NCBI GenBank assembly: GCA_026261815.1
Contig: JAMPIT010000350.1
Coordinates: forward strand, 2,480,001 to 2,544,000
DNA from: Monarcha castaneiventris obscurior
Taxonomy: Eukaryota; Chordata; Aves; Passeriformes; Monarchidae
Reading direction: 5' to 3'
DNA length: 64,000 nt
In this document: positions 1-13,100 of the stretch, in pieces
How positions within the stretch are numbered: the stretch's first letter is position 1
Layout: every line of letters starts with the position of its first letter
Made by a program: the position numbers and the translations under genes
The notes under the pieces: generated by a model
Seen by the model: only the letters and a program-made list of their open reading frames with translations
What the model was told of the DNA's origin: nothing
The model's database searches: none

Positions 1-1035
1 CCTGGGTGGTTTGTTGCAATGGGCTTGCCTTTGTTCTGCCAAGGCTTTAGTCTGGCCATGGACCAGCTGCAATCCAAAGCTGTGTAGTCCTGGTGGCAGA
101 GCCAAGCCAGCCTCTAACGAGGGCTTAGTGACTTGTGCTTGGTGTGTGGAGCTGGCTGGGAAGTGAGGCCAGCATGGGTGTGATGCTGCAAGCATTGGAG
201 CATCCCATGGAGCTGAGGTACAGAGCACTGCCCAGCAGTACAGGAGCAGCACTGGTGCCAGGCAGCTGGTGCTGAAATCTCACTCTGCAAAGACTGCCTG
301 TGGCAAGTGGCACTTTGGCTGACACAAACCTTGGCACTTTGTGCTGCTCGCCGTAGCTGGTTAAGGAGTGGTGTCTCTGCTGCTCCATGCTTTTCCAAAC
401 TGCCTATCAGCAGATTCTGGAGGATGCTGGAAAGGTAGTGTTTTAACTGGATGGAACATTACCAAGAGGAAGTGCTTCTGGGACTAAGCCATATCCAGCT
501 TTGAGAAATCTATATAGCATGTGGGAAAGGTTATGAGGATGAGCAGCCTGTGTACAATACTTTCTTACCCCAGAGATCTTGAGTTGAAAAGGACAGAAAT
601 TAAGAATTGATACTTCACGGAAAAAAACTCCCTGAAATGTTTCATTTTTTCAAAGGAGACTTGCATGCTTTTAAATTAATCAAACCATTATGTTTCCCTT
701 ATGCAATGTTTAAAAGTGCAGTTAGTGGTTCTGACTTTTTGCATATTTTAATGTGGAAGTCATGTCCCCAGTAATTGTAACACTCTCTTTTGACTGAGCT
801 GTTGGGGAAGCAGAAGCAAATACAGAAAGTATGTGACAAAGCAGAGGAATCAAACCTTGGTCTCAGACAGCTGGACTTTTATCTATGTAGTATAATTTAT
901 TTATCAAGTAAAATTTTAACAGGATATTCTCATTTTTTCTAACAATGAATTATGCAGAGCTACTGCACTTCAGATACTCTTTGCAAATCCAAACTTTTAA
1001 TGCTACTTTCCCCTTCTCCTTTTTTCTGTTCACAG
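1..1035. other. ARHGAP20 intron (5' end off window)
   Basis: Non-coding. AT-rich toward the acceptor, with a T-rich tract at 1005-1030. No exon with RA or PH similarity was found. Confidence 0.7.
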
Positions 1036-1113
1036 TCAAAAACCCTAAATGTAACCAATGTTGATACAGCAAATGATGTCATTCTGATGGCCCTGCAGCA
1101 GCTGGGAATTAAT
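1036..1113 (+). CDS. ARHGAP20: ARHGAP20 exon a (RA domain segment)
   Basis: 26 codons, entering and leaving in phase 0. The acceptor is cacag at 1031-1035 after a T-rich tract, and the donor is gtaagt at 1114. The peptide begins SKTLNVTNVDTANDVILMAL, which matches the Ras-association domain start of ARHGAP20 (human: SQTLTVTNEDTA...). The preceding exon is off the left edge. Confidence 0.93.
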
Positions 1114-4100
1114 GTAAGTCCTTGCACCAATTTTAATGAGTCTTTTTTTGTAGTTACTTTTAACAATCAGATCTTCCCTTGCACTTTTTCCAAGTCTTAG
1201 GATATGAACATTAATTAAACCCTTTAACACAGCAGTTCAGAGTTGTTGAAATGCAGCAGAAGTGCCTTGTTAACGTATAGACCTCTGGAGATTATCAAGT
1301 GCCTTAAAAGTTTTGAGTAAGCCTCTCATCCCTGTAAGGGATCAGTCATGTTTCAAGTTGCTTTTAAATCTCTTTTGCTGATGCCTAAAAGGAGATATCT
1401 TGACACAAGAAGTGAGAGTCTGATAGAGCTCCTTTTGCATGCTTCAGTGTGAGCAAGAAGCCTACTGGTCTGCCTGTTAGTTGGTTTCAAAATGTGCAGA
1501 CATGCATGATCAGCTGTGTCCCCAGATTGCACTGCTCTCAAGTGTCCCAGTCAGGTACTCTAAATATCCATGGCCCTTTGGAGTTATATGAGATGTGACT
1601 GTAACTAAGTGATTGCATGGAATCTGAATGAACCCAATTTAAACACTGCCCTGAAACTGTTTTGGAAAAAGGTTTTTATAGAACTTATGATAATACAGGG
1701 TAGTGTACTAGATAGATGCAGTGGTCCTTACAAGTCCTGCCTCAGCTGGCTTCCTTTGCTCTAAAGCAGGCGAGGTAGTGCCTCAAGTGTAGTAGAGAAT
1801 CAGTGCCAGGGACAAGAATTCTGGCTCTCTCACTGTGTGCTCACAACGTGGCTCCAGCCAACACTGTCGATCATACAGAAGCCCCTGGATGACAGCTTTT
1901 TAACTGGTCTCTCTGCCTGCTGTTTGGGTAACAGGATTTTTTGAAATGTTTTACTCTTGCTGCATGTGTCGATCTCAGTGCATGGAATCTGACAAGTCTT
2001 TCCTTACCACAGCCCTGAGTGTGAAGAGTCAAATATGATGAGCAAAATGCCACTGTTATGCTTCCCTTGGGCTTCTGGAGACTCACAGCAAAAGTTGGAG
2101 TAACCTCAGAATTTGCCTTGCCCAGCATCCATTATCCCTGCTTTATACAGGCTTTTAATGCAGGGGTCTATTCTGCTAGCTTGGCATTTCCCAGGCACAG
2201 CAATTTATGTCTACCCATCTTGTTATGGCTCAGACATCCCATTTACACTAGGGCTGGGGCTCTGGCTCAGAATCCAGTAGTCCATTTAATTAAGGAATCT
2301 CTGGAGTTGATAGAGGGATTGCAAGGTGAAAAGGATGAAAGGTGAATTAAAATTAGGATTTTAATTACAGATTGTCTCCCCTGGTCTGGACCAAAAATCA
2401 GGAGACTGAGCACTATTACAGCTGCAAGTCTTTGTTGTGATGTGCTTCATTTTTACCCACTTGATGGGTGTCATTTGCACTTCCTCACTTTGTATACAGA
2501 AAAAACCAGGAAAATGTTAGTGTTTAAAGAGAATACTTTGTTTGAGAATCGCAGGAGGAGGAGCTGGTTGGGTTTCAAGCATTGTGTTCTTTTGTATGTA
2601 TCACAATCAACCTTTTCCTCCTCTTTACATTTTTATTTCAAGTGGAAAAAGAATGAAAGCCATCTGAAAGATGCAAAATCTTGCCTGCAGAATTATTTGC
2701 CCAAGTAATATACTACATTTTTTCACCGCTTCTTTATAGCAGAAAGCCTTTTTTTCATTAGAGGCATATCATAAGATTAGCAATAAAATCAAACAAGCTA
2801 AATAAATTAAGCTGTAGCCTGCACATCAGTCAAACACCCAACCCCCGGTAGGATTGTTCTGACTGTAAGGAAGCTCTGCCTTACGTGCTCTATCAAGGTT
2901 TTTTATTTCTGTCCACAGAGAACCACTTGAAAGGAGCTCCATGACTTTTCAATGGCAATTATAAAAACTACATTTCACATATTGTGTGATTAATGGGGCT
3001 ATTACTTTGGCTGAGTTCACTCTGGTTTAACACATCAGGGTTTTTTCCTCTGTGGTTTCTCTGGTAAAATGACAGCTAGCTCGTGCAAAATGGCATTGAT
3101 CATCTGTTCCAAATTATCAAGTGGGGCAGAAGGAAGGGCCTTGGGTTTCCCAGCTTTGTAAGTACACTTGCTGACTTTTCTGGGACAGTCACATTTATCC
3201 TGACAAATGGCCTCATAAAGCCATAAAGGGCAGCATTTGCAGTGGGAGATGAACAGCCTGCCTTCTGGAACCACGCTTACTGGCTCTTCCCTTCCCCTCC
3301 TTCCCCTTCACAGCAACGAACCTTTTCATATATGTATGTGAAAGGAAAAGCAAATACCCTTTCTTGTGCTCTTCAGCTGTATTTATTTGCTCCTGGCTGC
3401 TTGCCCTGAGGCATCAGAGATGTCTCTAAAGCCTATTTATTTTCCTTCTGCCCCCTGCTAGCTGACTTAACAGCAGTGCTAATATGGGCCAGAAAGCTCT
3501 GTCAGTCAGAGAGCAAACTGCAAAGGCTTCATTGGGTGTATCAGCATTACATCAGGTGCCTGCAGCAAGTAGGAAGAGTCTCAAAAGCCTTAGGAGCACT
3601 GGGTGAAGGTCCAGATAATGCAGGATAGTTGGCAAGTCTGTTTAAAAGGAGGTAGGATTTAACTTTAGATCTAAATAAATGCTGTCATGAGGTATTTATC
3701 ACTTTTTGTAGCCAGAAAACTTCTAGATTTTAATTATCCTGATTTAGTAGTGTCACAGAAAAGGGATTTAAGGTAAAATAGATCACTTTTAATGCAGTGT
3801 ATTTATCCACTTTCTATTTTCTTTTGTCCTGAGAGTGGTTTATATTAAATGTCTTTATTTCTGTTGTCTCACCATCATATCTGAAATAAGTACTACTCTC
3901 TTTCTTCAATTAATCTGCAACATTGTACATTTCTGCTAAAGGCAATATTTAGAATTTGCTTTAATTTGATTTGATTTAAATCAGAGGTTTTCACAGCTTT
4001 TCCCAAAAATGATCACATTCCCCAGTCTTTTAAAAATTGTCTCTTTTGATGTAAATTTATCCTCTCTGCTGTACATTTTAAAGAGGGCTCAGTAGTCTTA

Positions 4101-7100
4101 AAACATCATCCATCAGTCCCAAACCCTTCCACACATAAGGGCTACACAAAAAGGCTGACAGCAGTGAGATTTTGGGGCAGCATTGAGTGCCAGGAACCTG
4201 GGGCTGCCTTCCTTGCCGTGGCATCAGTAGGGTGGGCTCAGGTCTCAGGTGAAGGTGCTCCTGCCCTGCACTCCAGTGTCAGTCACAGGATGCTGTTGGC
4301 TCAAGAGCCTGAGCTCCTCCTGCTTACTTGGGATGTAAAAAAGCTGGGGAGCAGAGTTCTCAGATGTGAAGCCCGGGGTGTCTGTGTGCCAGAGCACATC
4401 CCAGGGTTTGTGATTACCTTGGTACTCAGGAGGGAGCTGAAGGGTCACCTTAGCTCACACATCCTGTCCACTGTCTGCCACGGGCTCTGCAGCAGGTTCT
4501 TGTCCTTGTGCTGCTTAGCTCTCCTCCCTCTGGGGAATCAGACCTGCCTGTCCTCTGTGCTGCTCAGTGCTGCCAGGCTGAGGTGGGCTCTGACATCCAT
4601 CCCTCTGCTGCCAGGAGGCACTCCAGTCTGAGGGAAAGAACTGGGGCAAATCTCCCCTTTTCCTTCAGAAATGATGGACTCCAGCACCTCTCACTGCTCA
4701 GAGCTGAACCCAGGTCACGTAAACCACATTGCACATGACAGACACACTGCAGGAATTTTGCTGGTGGCAGACTTGGGCACTGCAAAAGTAAAGGGGATTC
4801 TGCTGGCAAGGTGCAGATTATCCTTATATTGTGAGAAACCTTATGTGAACTTGTCCCTAATCACTGACAAACTTAATTTTGGTTTTAAAGGGCTCTGAAA
4901 AAGACTACAAGCTATGGGTGATTTCAGGAAGAGAACATGCCCCTTACCCTCTTATTGGTAAGTGGTTGACGTTGTTTTGTTTTTCAATATTCACTCAGTT
5001 ACTACTGCTGTAGGAAGCAAGAAATAAAGAGAAGACCGAAATTCAGTTTCCTCTTTTGTTTTGTTTTTCCTGTTTTTTCTTTTACTTCCCTGTCACGCAA
5101 GTTTGCCTGTTTGGGGAGCCAGTGAAATGCTGATCCTTTGTTTTGAAAAGCAATTGTCTGCTTGTGTCACTGAGAGCTTGAAGAAGTTCCTTTATTTCTG
5201 CCCCAGCTTTGCTGCATGAGCCCCAGTCTTTCTGCAGAATTGGCCTCTCCAGTCACCTCCTCTTCTGGAGGTTGTCCAGCTTTACCATATTTTTTCCTAT
5301 ACCTCCATAGCATTGTTTACTGCCCTCCTCAGGAAAACTCAGCACAGTTTTGAGAAATGTTCTTTCCTTCCACAACTCAAATTAACTGATTCAAGAGGTC
5401 CTTTCCAATCCTGTATTTCTCATTCTGGCCGACAGCTCCCCTCTGATTAGGAGCAAATTAGTGCTTATTCACTTTCTAAAATGCTTTTCAAAACATTTCA
5501 GGACCAGGAATCAACACAAATCTCAGAAGTGATTGGATGGAGTGATTTGATTTTGGCCAATGATTCACAAATCCCTTCCCATTAGTAAGAACATTTCCCT
5601 GTAGAAGCCCAGAATTACTTGTGCTATATGAGTTTGCAGATAGTTAGAACAAGAAAAACTTGTGGATTTTCTGTTTTTTTCTCCTGCAAATCTAATTCCA
5701 GTAAATCTTAGCATTCCTTCTCAAAGCAGCCTTAGCTACAAATGCTTCACTGGAGTCAGACAACATTAATATTTATAAAATGTTTAACTTGTGCACCTTA
5801 TAGGGAGTGCAAACTGTTTTGCCATTGAAACATACCAGACTTTGGGCTTCTGACCATTATTGTGTGTCTTCTTCAGATCAAATCACATCCATGGCTTTAC
5901 ACATAGAACCAGAGAATTCAGAAATGGGAAAGGCCTTTCTAATTGACTGACTCTCACTGAAAATTCAAGTTGCAGTCTTGGAAAAGAAGAATCTGATGTG
6001 AAAGTGATGCTGTTCTTGATACTTACGCAAAGGTTTATTAGATAAAGCCAAGTTTTATCATAGGTGCACATCAGAAGCAGAGTTTGACTGTGCCATAGCT
6101 TCACACCACCTATAATCTCAAATAACATCTCTTCCACTCTCCTAGTGTTCAAGTCTAACTGCAAGCTAACTAAAACATCTTAGCATTGCATCCACATTTA
6201 ATGTATTTCATCTGCCAGGTCTTTAGACAAGTCTGAGAAGCATCTTTCTGGTGGCATTTCTGAAAGCTCCTCCAGAAATGAATTGCCTCAGTGTAGTCCC
6301 CAAAGATGCTGGTTAAAGCCAAGCATAGCTCATTTGCATCTGCCCTGTGATTAACGTTTCCTTCCTGTTTCAGCCTCAGACAGGAACCATAATTGTGTTG
6401 CATTTGACTGAGTTGATGGCTGTTGCATTTAACATGTTAAGGGAGGGAAGATCACTTCCACACTGGATTTTCTTTGTTTTTGCATGCTCAGCAACAATTT
6501 GATGTGACTGATCCCAAAATCTCATTTCTCTCCAGAATGATATGAGCAATCAGTACCTCAACTTTCAGTGCCACAATAAAAGCAGTAGAAAGAGTAAACA
6601 CTGAATTCAGAAATAGTCACTTGTAGTTTTTTCTGGCGGGCTTTTATGTGATACAGCTGTAATAGATCTGATTTTGCTTTTACATCTGTTTAACTGCACC
6701 AAACACAGTAACTCCCTATCTTCCAGTGTATGATTTATGCCTGTGCAAATATGGAGAAAAGCAACAATTCTTAGATAGCTGATAAAGTGCTGCAGGCCAG
6801 CAAGCAAAATCTGCTTTTCCTCCAGGGCAGATGGAGTTTTGCAAGTCTCCACTCAGTGCAACAGAGATGATTATGATTTCTCTTTGAACAGGACACGAAT
6901 ATCCCTTTGGAATCAAAATGAGCCACATTCGTGATGCTATGCCCCAGGGATCAAAGCCCTGTGCCTGCCCCAGGCAGCTCCAGGGCCCTTTCCTGACGGA
7001 GCAGCTGCCCCAGGAGCTGCAGTGCCAGTTTGTGCTGAAGCCCAGCCAGGTGGCTGCGTGCCAGCAGCTGAACGGTACGTTCTCCTCTCCCCCAGCATCT

Positions 7101-10100
7101 CCCCACGGCCGGGCACCTCCCTGGCTCTGCTGCAGAGGGCACATGTGTCGGGCTGGGGGTGCAGTGGGAGGCACAGAGGAGTGTGCAGTGTATCTTCAGC
7201 TGCTCCAGGGGGTTGGCAGTGTAGATGCATGCCCTGTATCCCCCTGATGTGATCGTGCTGTGGTATGTGTGCCATCTTCGTAAGTTACACCGTGACAAGC
7301 TGCCTGTCAAGTGATTGTTCTAAAATCAGCAAAAGAAAGACAAAATCTCTCCCCTGCAATTTTTGTGGGTCTGTTAGCTGAGCTTCTCTCTGCAGCCCTT
7401 GCTGTGCTCTGTTAAGAAAGCGGGGTGGTTTTATGGTTCAAGAGTCAAGGCTTGAATTTGCCATGACAGAATTCCCACGCAGCATTTGGCAGCATCCTTT
7501 ATCTCAGTAAGGAACTTAGAACTACACACCTGCCTCACTGGGACCCTCAAGTGGCAAAGGCTAGGCAGGTACTTGAGTACCTAGATGAGGTGAGCAAATA
7601 GAACTTTATTTCAGTACTCCGAGTAGAATAGAGAAAGTAGTATTTTCTTCTGCCTTTTGCCTTGATGCTGCAAAAATATGAGCACCTGCTCTCTGTTTTT
7701 CACTCTGTTGTCAATGACACAGTGACTGTGCTCTGCTCACAATAAAACAAATAAGGAGATCCTAACAGGATTGGGGCATTAGACTTAGGGCAAGGACACA
7801 TCCCATGGTGTGTTTTTGTTGATCTTAACATGCTAGCATACTCAGCTCAATTAGGAACCCTGCCTTACTTCAGCATTAATGACCGTATCATAAAAAAAAT
7901 AACATCCACACTGTTGTCTTGGGCACTCCCCACTACCCAAGATCTCCCACAATATATGAATATGAATAGAATCCATTTGTAATGTTTTTAGAAATTAAGT
8001 ACAGTGAAGCCATAGCAGGGTCCATTACAAATTATTCTGGAAATCGATTACATTTTATATAAATTAATTTCCTTTCCACATGCATTCATCCACCCCCTTC
8101 CCAGTAATTTGTATCATATATTACTTCATGGCATATTTTAAGAATGAGGCAATCCAGCAAAGGGGTGTAATTAGGTTTACAGGCCTTGCTTTGGCAGCTG
8201 ATGTTGACTGGCAAAAGAAAATAGAAATGCAAATCAGGCCTGTAGAGTTCTAATGCAGATGTGTTATCATCGGTGCTGTGCAAGCTGCAGGAGTGGAGGG
8301 AGCCTGGCTTGGGGCAGCAGGAGCCTGGGGCAGCCTGCAGGTCATGCACAGGGACTGCACTAAATGGGAGAAAGAGGCTTTTAGTCCATTCACCTTTCCT
8401 TCTTTCATCAGACAAAACCTGTTAAAGTGATGTATAGGTGTGACTGCTTGCAAAGCAGGTTATCTCACATACAGCACTGTTAGTTGTGCTTTTCCTAACT
8501 GTTTTGGGTTTGGAAAATGGCAAAAATCACCTGCATGTAAGCCAAGGCTGTGATTTGGCTTTGGGCTCATCTTCAGATCAGCAAGCCAAAATCTGTGTTG
8601 CTGTTGTTGGGTACCCACTGGGAAAACTGCCACATACAGGGTGAATTTACAGAGAGCAGTATCTGTAACCCCACACCTCACTGCCACATGCTGGGCTGTC
8701 CTCCCTCCCATCACTTCCCTGCATCAGGGATCCCGCTGTGCTGGACATGCTGTCCCTTCTGGAGGCTGCAAGGAGCAGCTGCCCAGCTCTACCAGGGTGC
8801 ACCATGGTTGGAGAGCAGTGTAGGTGCTGACAGGCAGGCAGGACTGACAGCTGGCCTTCATGGCAAGTAAGTAGCTGTGTGGACACCAAATGTAGTGGTG
8901 TAATTGCATCAACTGTCCTGGCAGGATGGTTAAAAAAAGTACAGGAGAATTTTCTGTGTGGAAGAAGTGGAGTGTTTCTGTTGCCTCTGCTGTAGCCTTT
9001 CAGCATGTAACAGGAATGGCCACCTACCAGTTAAACACAGCCATTAATTAATGCTCATGAGCACGTTGTTAAATAGAGCTGAAGGTTTATTTAGAAGTTT
9101 CTGATTAGTTTCAAGGAGAGGAAGTGCCATTTCCATGGCTAGGGCACTAACTATGAATAGACATCCACTTCATGTAAAATACGAGTAGAAGAGGTGGCTG
9201 CTGTGAGCTCTGACCAAAATTTTCCAACTTTTCTCTGATTCTGGGTTAGAATAATCCACTAGAGCAAGACCATGAGGTTTTCGTATGGAAGTACTTCTGC
9301 AGAGCAATAATTGGCATCTGTCTTGACTGAGAGGAGCCTGGGCTTCTCCTAGTATTATAACTTCACACAGGTTCAAAGAAAGAAAGTGTACATCCACCCC
9401 TTCTCATCTCCTCTTCAGCTTAAGCCTTCTCAACCCCCTTAAAAAGGGGGTGTGAAAAGGACGAGTTTTCCTGTTTTTCAGTGAATGTTAGTTTTTAAGT
9501 GACAGGGCATTTCGTTGCCCTACATCAGTTGTTGGTTTCTGCCCTGGTCTGCCGAAGAACACTGGCTAAGATTTCCTTCCCATCCCAGGAGAGAGCTGCA
9601 GTTAGTTACAATGACCCTTTGCTCTCATTCTCAGTTTGAGACATGGCTGTTAAGAGGGGAACAATCAGTAAGAGACTAAGAAGAGTTCCTAATTTTAAGA
9701 CCTTTTTTTTTATTCACTTCTGCTATTCCTTGTTCTCCAAAATAGCGTCCTAATTTTTGCTTCCACTGAGATCTACAGGGTTTACAGAAAAAAAACACCA
9801 GTATGTATTTGCCATTGTGTCACTAGAACGCTGGCAAACCGTAGTTTGTGAAGCAAACCTTATTCGGGTGCTAATATCCAGATCATCTAAAGGAAAAAAA
9901 TGTCATTTTGAAAGTTACAGGTCAGTTATGTTCTCCCAAAACATGATGTGTCAGGTAAAGCCTTAGACACACAGTAAAGGCAGACTTATATTTCTTGAAC
10001 TTTTGGACTGCTTAAAATGTATATCCTCATTATTTTTTATGAAAAGAATTTTTCTTCAGGCTTTCACATTCATATGTTCACATTTTGAGTTAAACTGTAA

Positions 10101-13100
10101 CTTTTCATCCTGTAAGCATCTAATGAAAAGACTTCCACCCATTCCCAAAGGGAGCATGATCTGGAATGGAATGATGTATAATGAAAATCACTCTTTGAGC
10201 TAAAAACCCAATTCTAATAAAGTATAGGAGAGCATAAAGTATTGGAGAGAAAGATCTGGTATTGTACCACAATCCTTAATTCTGCAAGCCTTGCTTCTGG
10301 CCTCCTCAACACCAGAAAGTAAAATGTTTGGAAGAACCAGCTAATTAAAATGTGTATAGGGTAGGCAAGCAACTAAATTAATGCTGATTGGCTTTGAAAA
10401 CACCTCGAAAAGAAAAAATATCTCAGAATAAGTTTTTCCCAGTTAGCACTTCTGTCATAAACAGTCTGCACTCCTTTTCCCCTTAGCAGTAGCCCATGCT
10501 GTTAAGACCTCACTCTGGCTGATGTTGAGAAAGGTCATATTAAAAAACCCCTTTTTTTGTACCAATACCAGTATTTCCTTCTCTATACACTGCCAATAGG
10601 AGCTTCAGTTAGTACAGCTCCATCGATATCTCATGAAATATGTTAAAATGAAGACAAACTGAGCCCATCAGTGTGCTGGCAGCATGCTGAAATGCCATCT
10701 GGATGCATTGATTAAAGGGCAGGCACCGTCCCTGGGCCATGCTCAGCAAATGCTTGGAGTAAGGACACTGATGATACTCCTGCGTTGAGGAGAAGAGAGC
10801 AAAGGCAGTGGCTTTTCCTGGTCAGAAAATGCCTCACCCCATTAGCTGATTCTCTGCTGTTAACTGTGGGCAGTCTCCCACATTGCCAGGAGAACTAGGA
10901 AGCCTCTGGTTAGCATGCCAAGGTGAGGGCAGTGGTTTTGCAGCTGTGGGTGGAAAGTGAGTTATTTGGCAGAGTCCAGCTCTGTGTGAAGTCAGCAGGC
11001 TGAGGTTTGCCATCCTGCACGTGGTGGTGAGTGCAGTGCAGTGCAGTGCAGATCCTGGTCATCTTCTTCAGGGCATGAGTAAGGCAACACATTCTACACA
11101 CACACACACAAACACACACACACAGAGGTATGTGCATGGTGAATTAGGCTTAACTGGATGCAAGGAGTTGGTTGAGTTCATGGCAGTTTTTCCTTTGAAA
11201 CCATAGCAACCACCAAAACTCAAATACTGGAACTAGAATTGAAATGCATTTCTCGTAATAAACGCCTTTCTCTTTTCCCAGACTTAAGCCAAAAGTCATT
11301 TAAAAGGAAAAGATCTATCATAAATTGGGCTTTTTGGCGTGGCCCAGGCACTCACTTGGACAATGCACCCCTCTGCTCAACATCTGCTGCTCCTGGGAAG
11401 CTCTTTGGCCTCTTACTAACAACCATCTGTGAGGATGACAACCTGCCCAAACCCCTCTTGGTGAGTCCCTGGCTGAGGGTTGGGTCTTAGAGTGGTGGAA
11501 TTTCTCTGTGTAGTAAATGAAGATATGTTTGTAAATGGAGCATTGAAATTACCCAAGCAAAGAAACCAGAAAGGTTTCCAAAGGGAAACCTCGTTTGTGG
11601 TTCTCAGCAAGAACTTTGGTTTTTAACATATGCTGTGGTCAGGCCCAGTTAATAACAGCTTGAGAAATGTATGTGATCAGTCTGCTGCTCTGGGCTATTT
11701 CTCCTTTATAGCCCATGCTATAAGGCTGGTTTCCTAATCCTTACTTACCCAGTGTAAATAAATGCCACATTCACACATACTTTTTAAACCACTCCCAAGA
11801 TCTCTGTAAAATCCCCACATCCATAAATGTCTCATGTACTGTCCCATATAGGCAGCCCACGCATGCATAAAAATGCCACCTGCCCTTAACTAGGCAGTTT
11901 CAGAGCCTGTCTTGAAGTCATTCCAGGGCAGGCAAACACTGTGAGTCCTCATTTTTGGTCTGACAGCACCACTGCAAAAAATAGGTGGGAATGTGGAGGC
12001 TACAGTAGCATCTTTTCATCCTCTCTTGAGGGAGCTCTGGTGCTGTGGATGCTCTCAAAACCAGCCTAGGAACATGAAAAAGGTTGTCCTAGAGCCCATT
12101 CCTAGGCATAATTAAGGCATATATGTGGCATTTTTGGTCATTGGAGGGCTGCCCTGTTGTCAGTGCAGCAGATGAAGTGTTTACAGAGTGGGAATGAGCC
12201 CTGCAGGATTGGGCTCTTCATCCTAACAGCCTGACTTCTGGCTGGAAGAAGTTGCCAGAACCCCACTGAAATCAGTGGGGTCACACCAGTTTATAGGAAG
12301 AGATGTTTTGTCTCCTAAGCTGGTGCTTGATATACAGCTTTATCACTGCCCCAATAGTGAATTATACCAGGACTTTTCAGGTCTTTTAATAGTGAGAGGT
12401 TGTTATTTTCTTTTGAAGGAGAAGTGTGCATTTTCATCATTTTCGTTATTTAAATAAGCCCTTCAGAGATGGACTCTGTATGACTATGATCACCTGATCC
12501 CTCAGTCTCTCTGTTTAAGAGATGAGCCAATGCTGCATTTCAGAAATTTCTCCAAAACATAAATATTAGTAAATTTTTATCTTAAAAAATCCCCAGAGTT
12601 ACTAAGCATAGAATCACAGCTTGATAGAGTTCATGCTTTGAATTTTAAACATTGTGTTTATGCCACAAAATATAGCTTCTGAATTCATGCAGCATCTCTG
12701 GAGAATAGAATACTGGGGGACTGAATGGGATTTACCTGCAAGAGAAAGAAAATATTGGGGATGAATGGTGCAGGCCTGGCTGGGTAACTGCTTCAGAGCT
12801 TCCAGCTTGCTTTCACAGCTCAAGGGCTCTCTATTAGCCATTGCCATACTGAATTGTCTTGCACCATTGCTTCATTCATGTAATTTTGTCTGGGTTTGTT
12901 AGTTTAATAGGGGCTTCCCATTTTTATCTTGTGACTATTTTGTTCAAAATAAATTTTCAAAGGATTTGTGCTTTGTGCTAACATCCTGTGCTGTGGGACT
13001 CAGCCTGTTTTGATGGCAGAGCTCTAAATTTCTATGAAGAAAATGAAAATGCTGACTTGAGTCCTGCTGCCATGAAGGTGCTCCTCCAAAGCATCCGCAC

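Noticed and set aside
4164..4631. 155-codon + strand frame in an ARHGAP20 intron
   Set aside because: No similarity that I recognise, no fitting splice sites in phase, and ARHGAP20 exons already join without it.
5900..5950. Possible CR1 3' tail (agaaccagagaattcagaaatggg)
   Set aside because: Too diverged to support a call.
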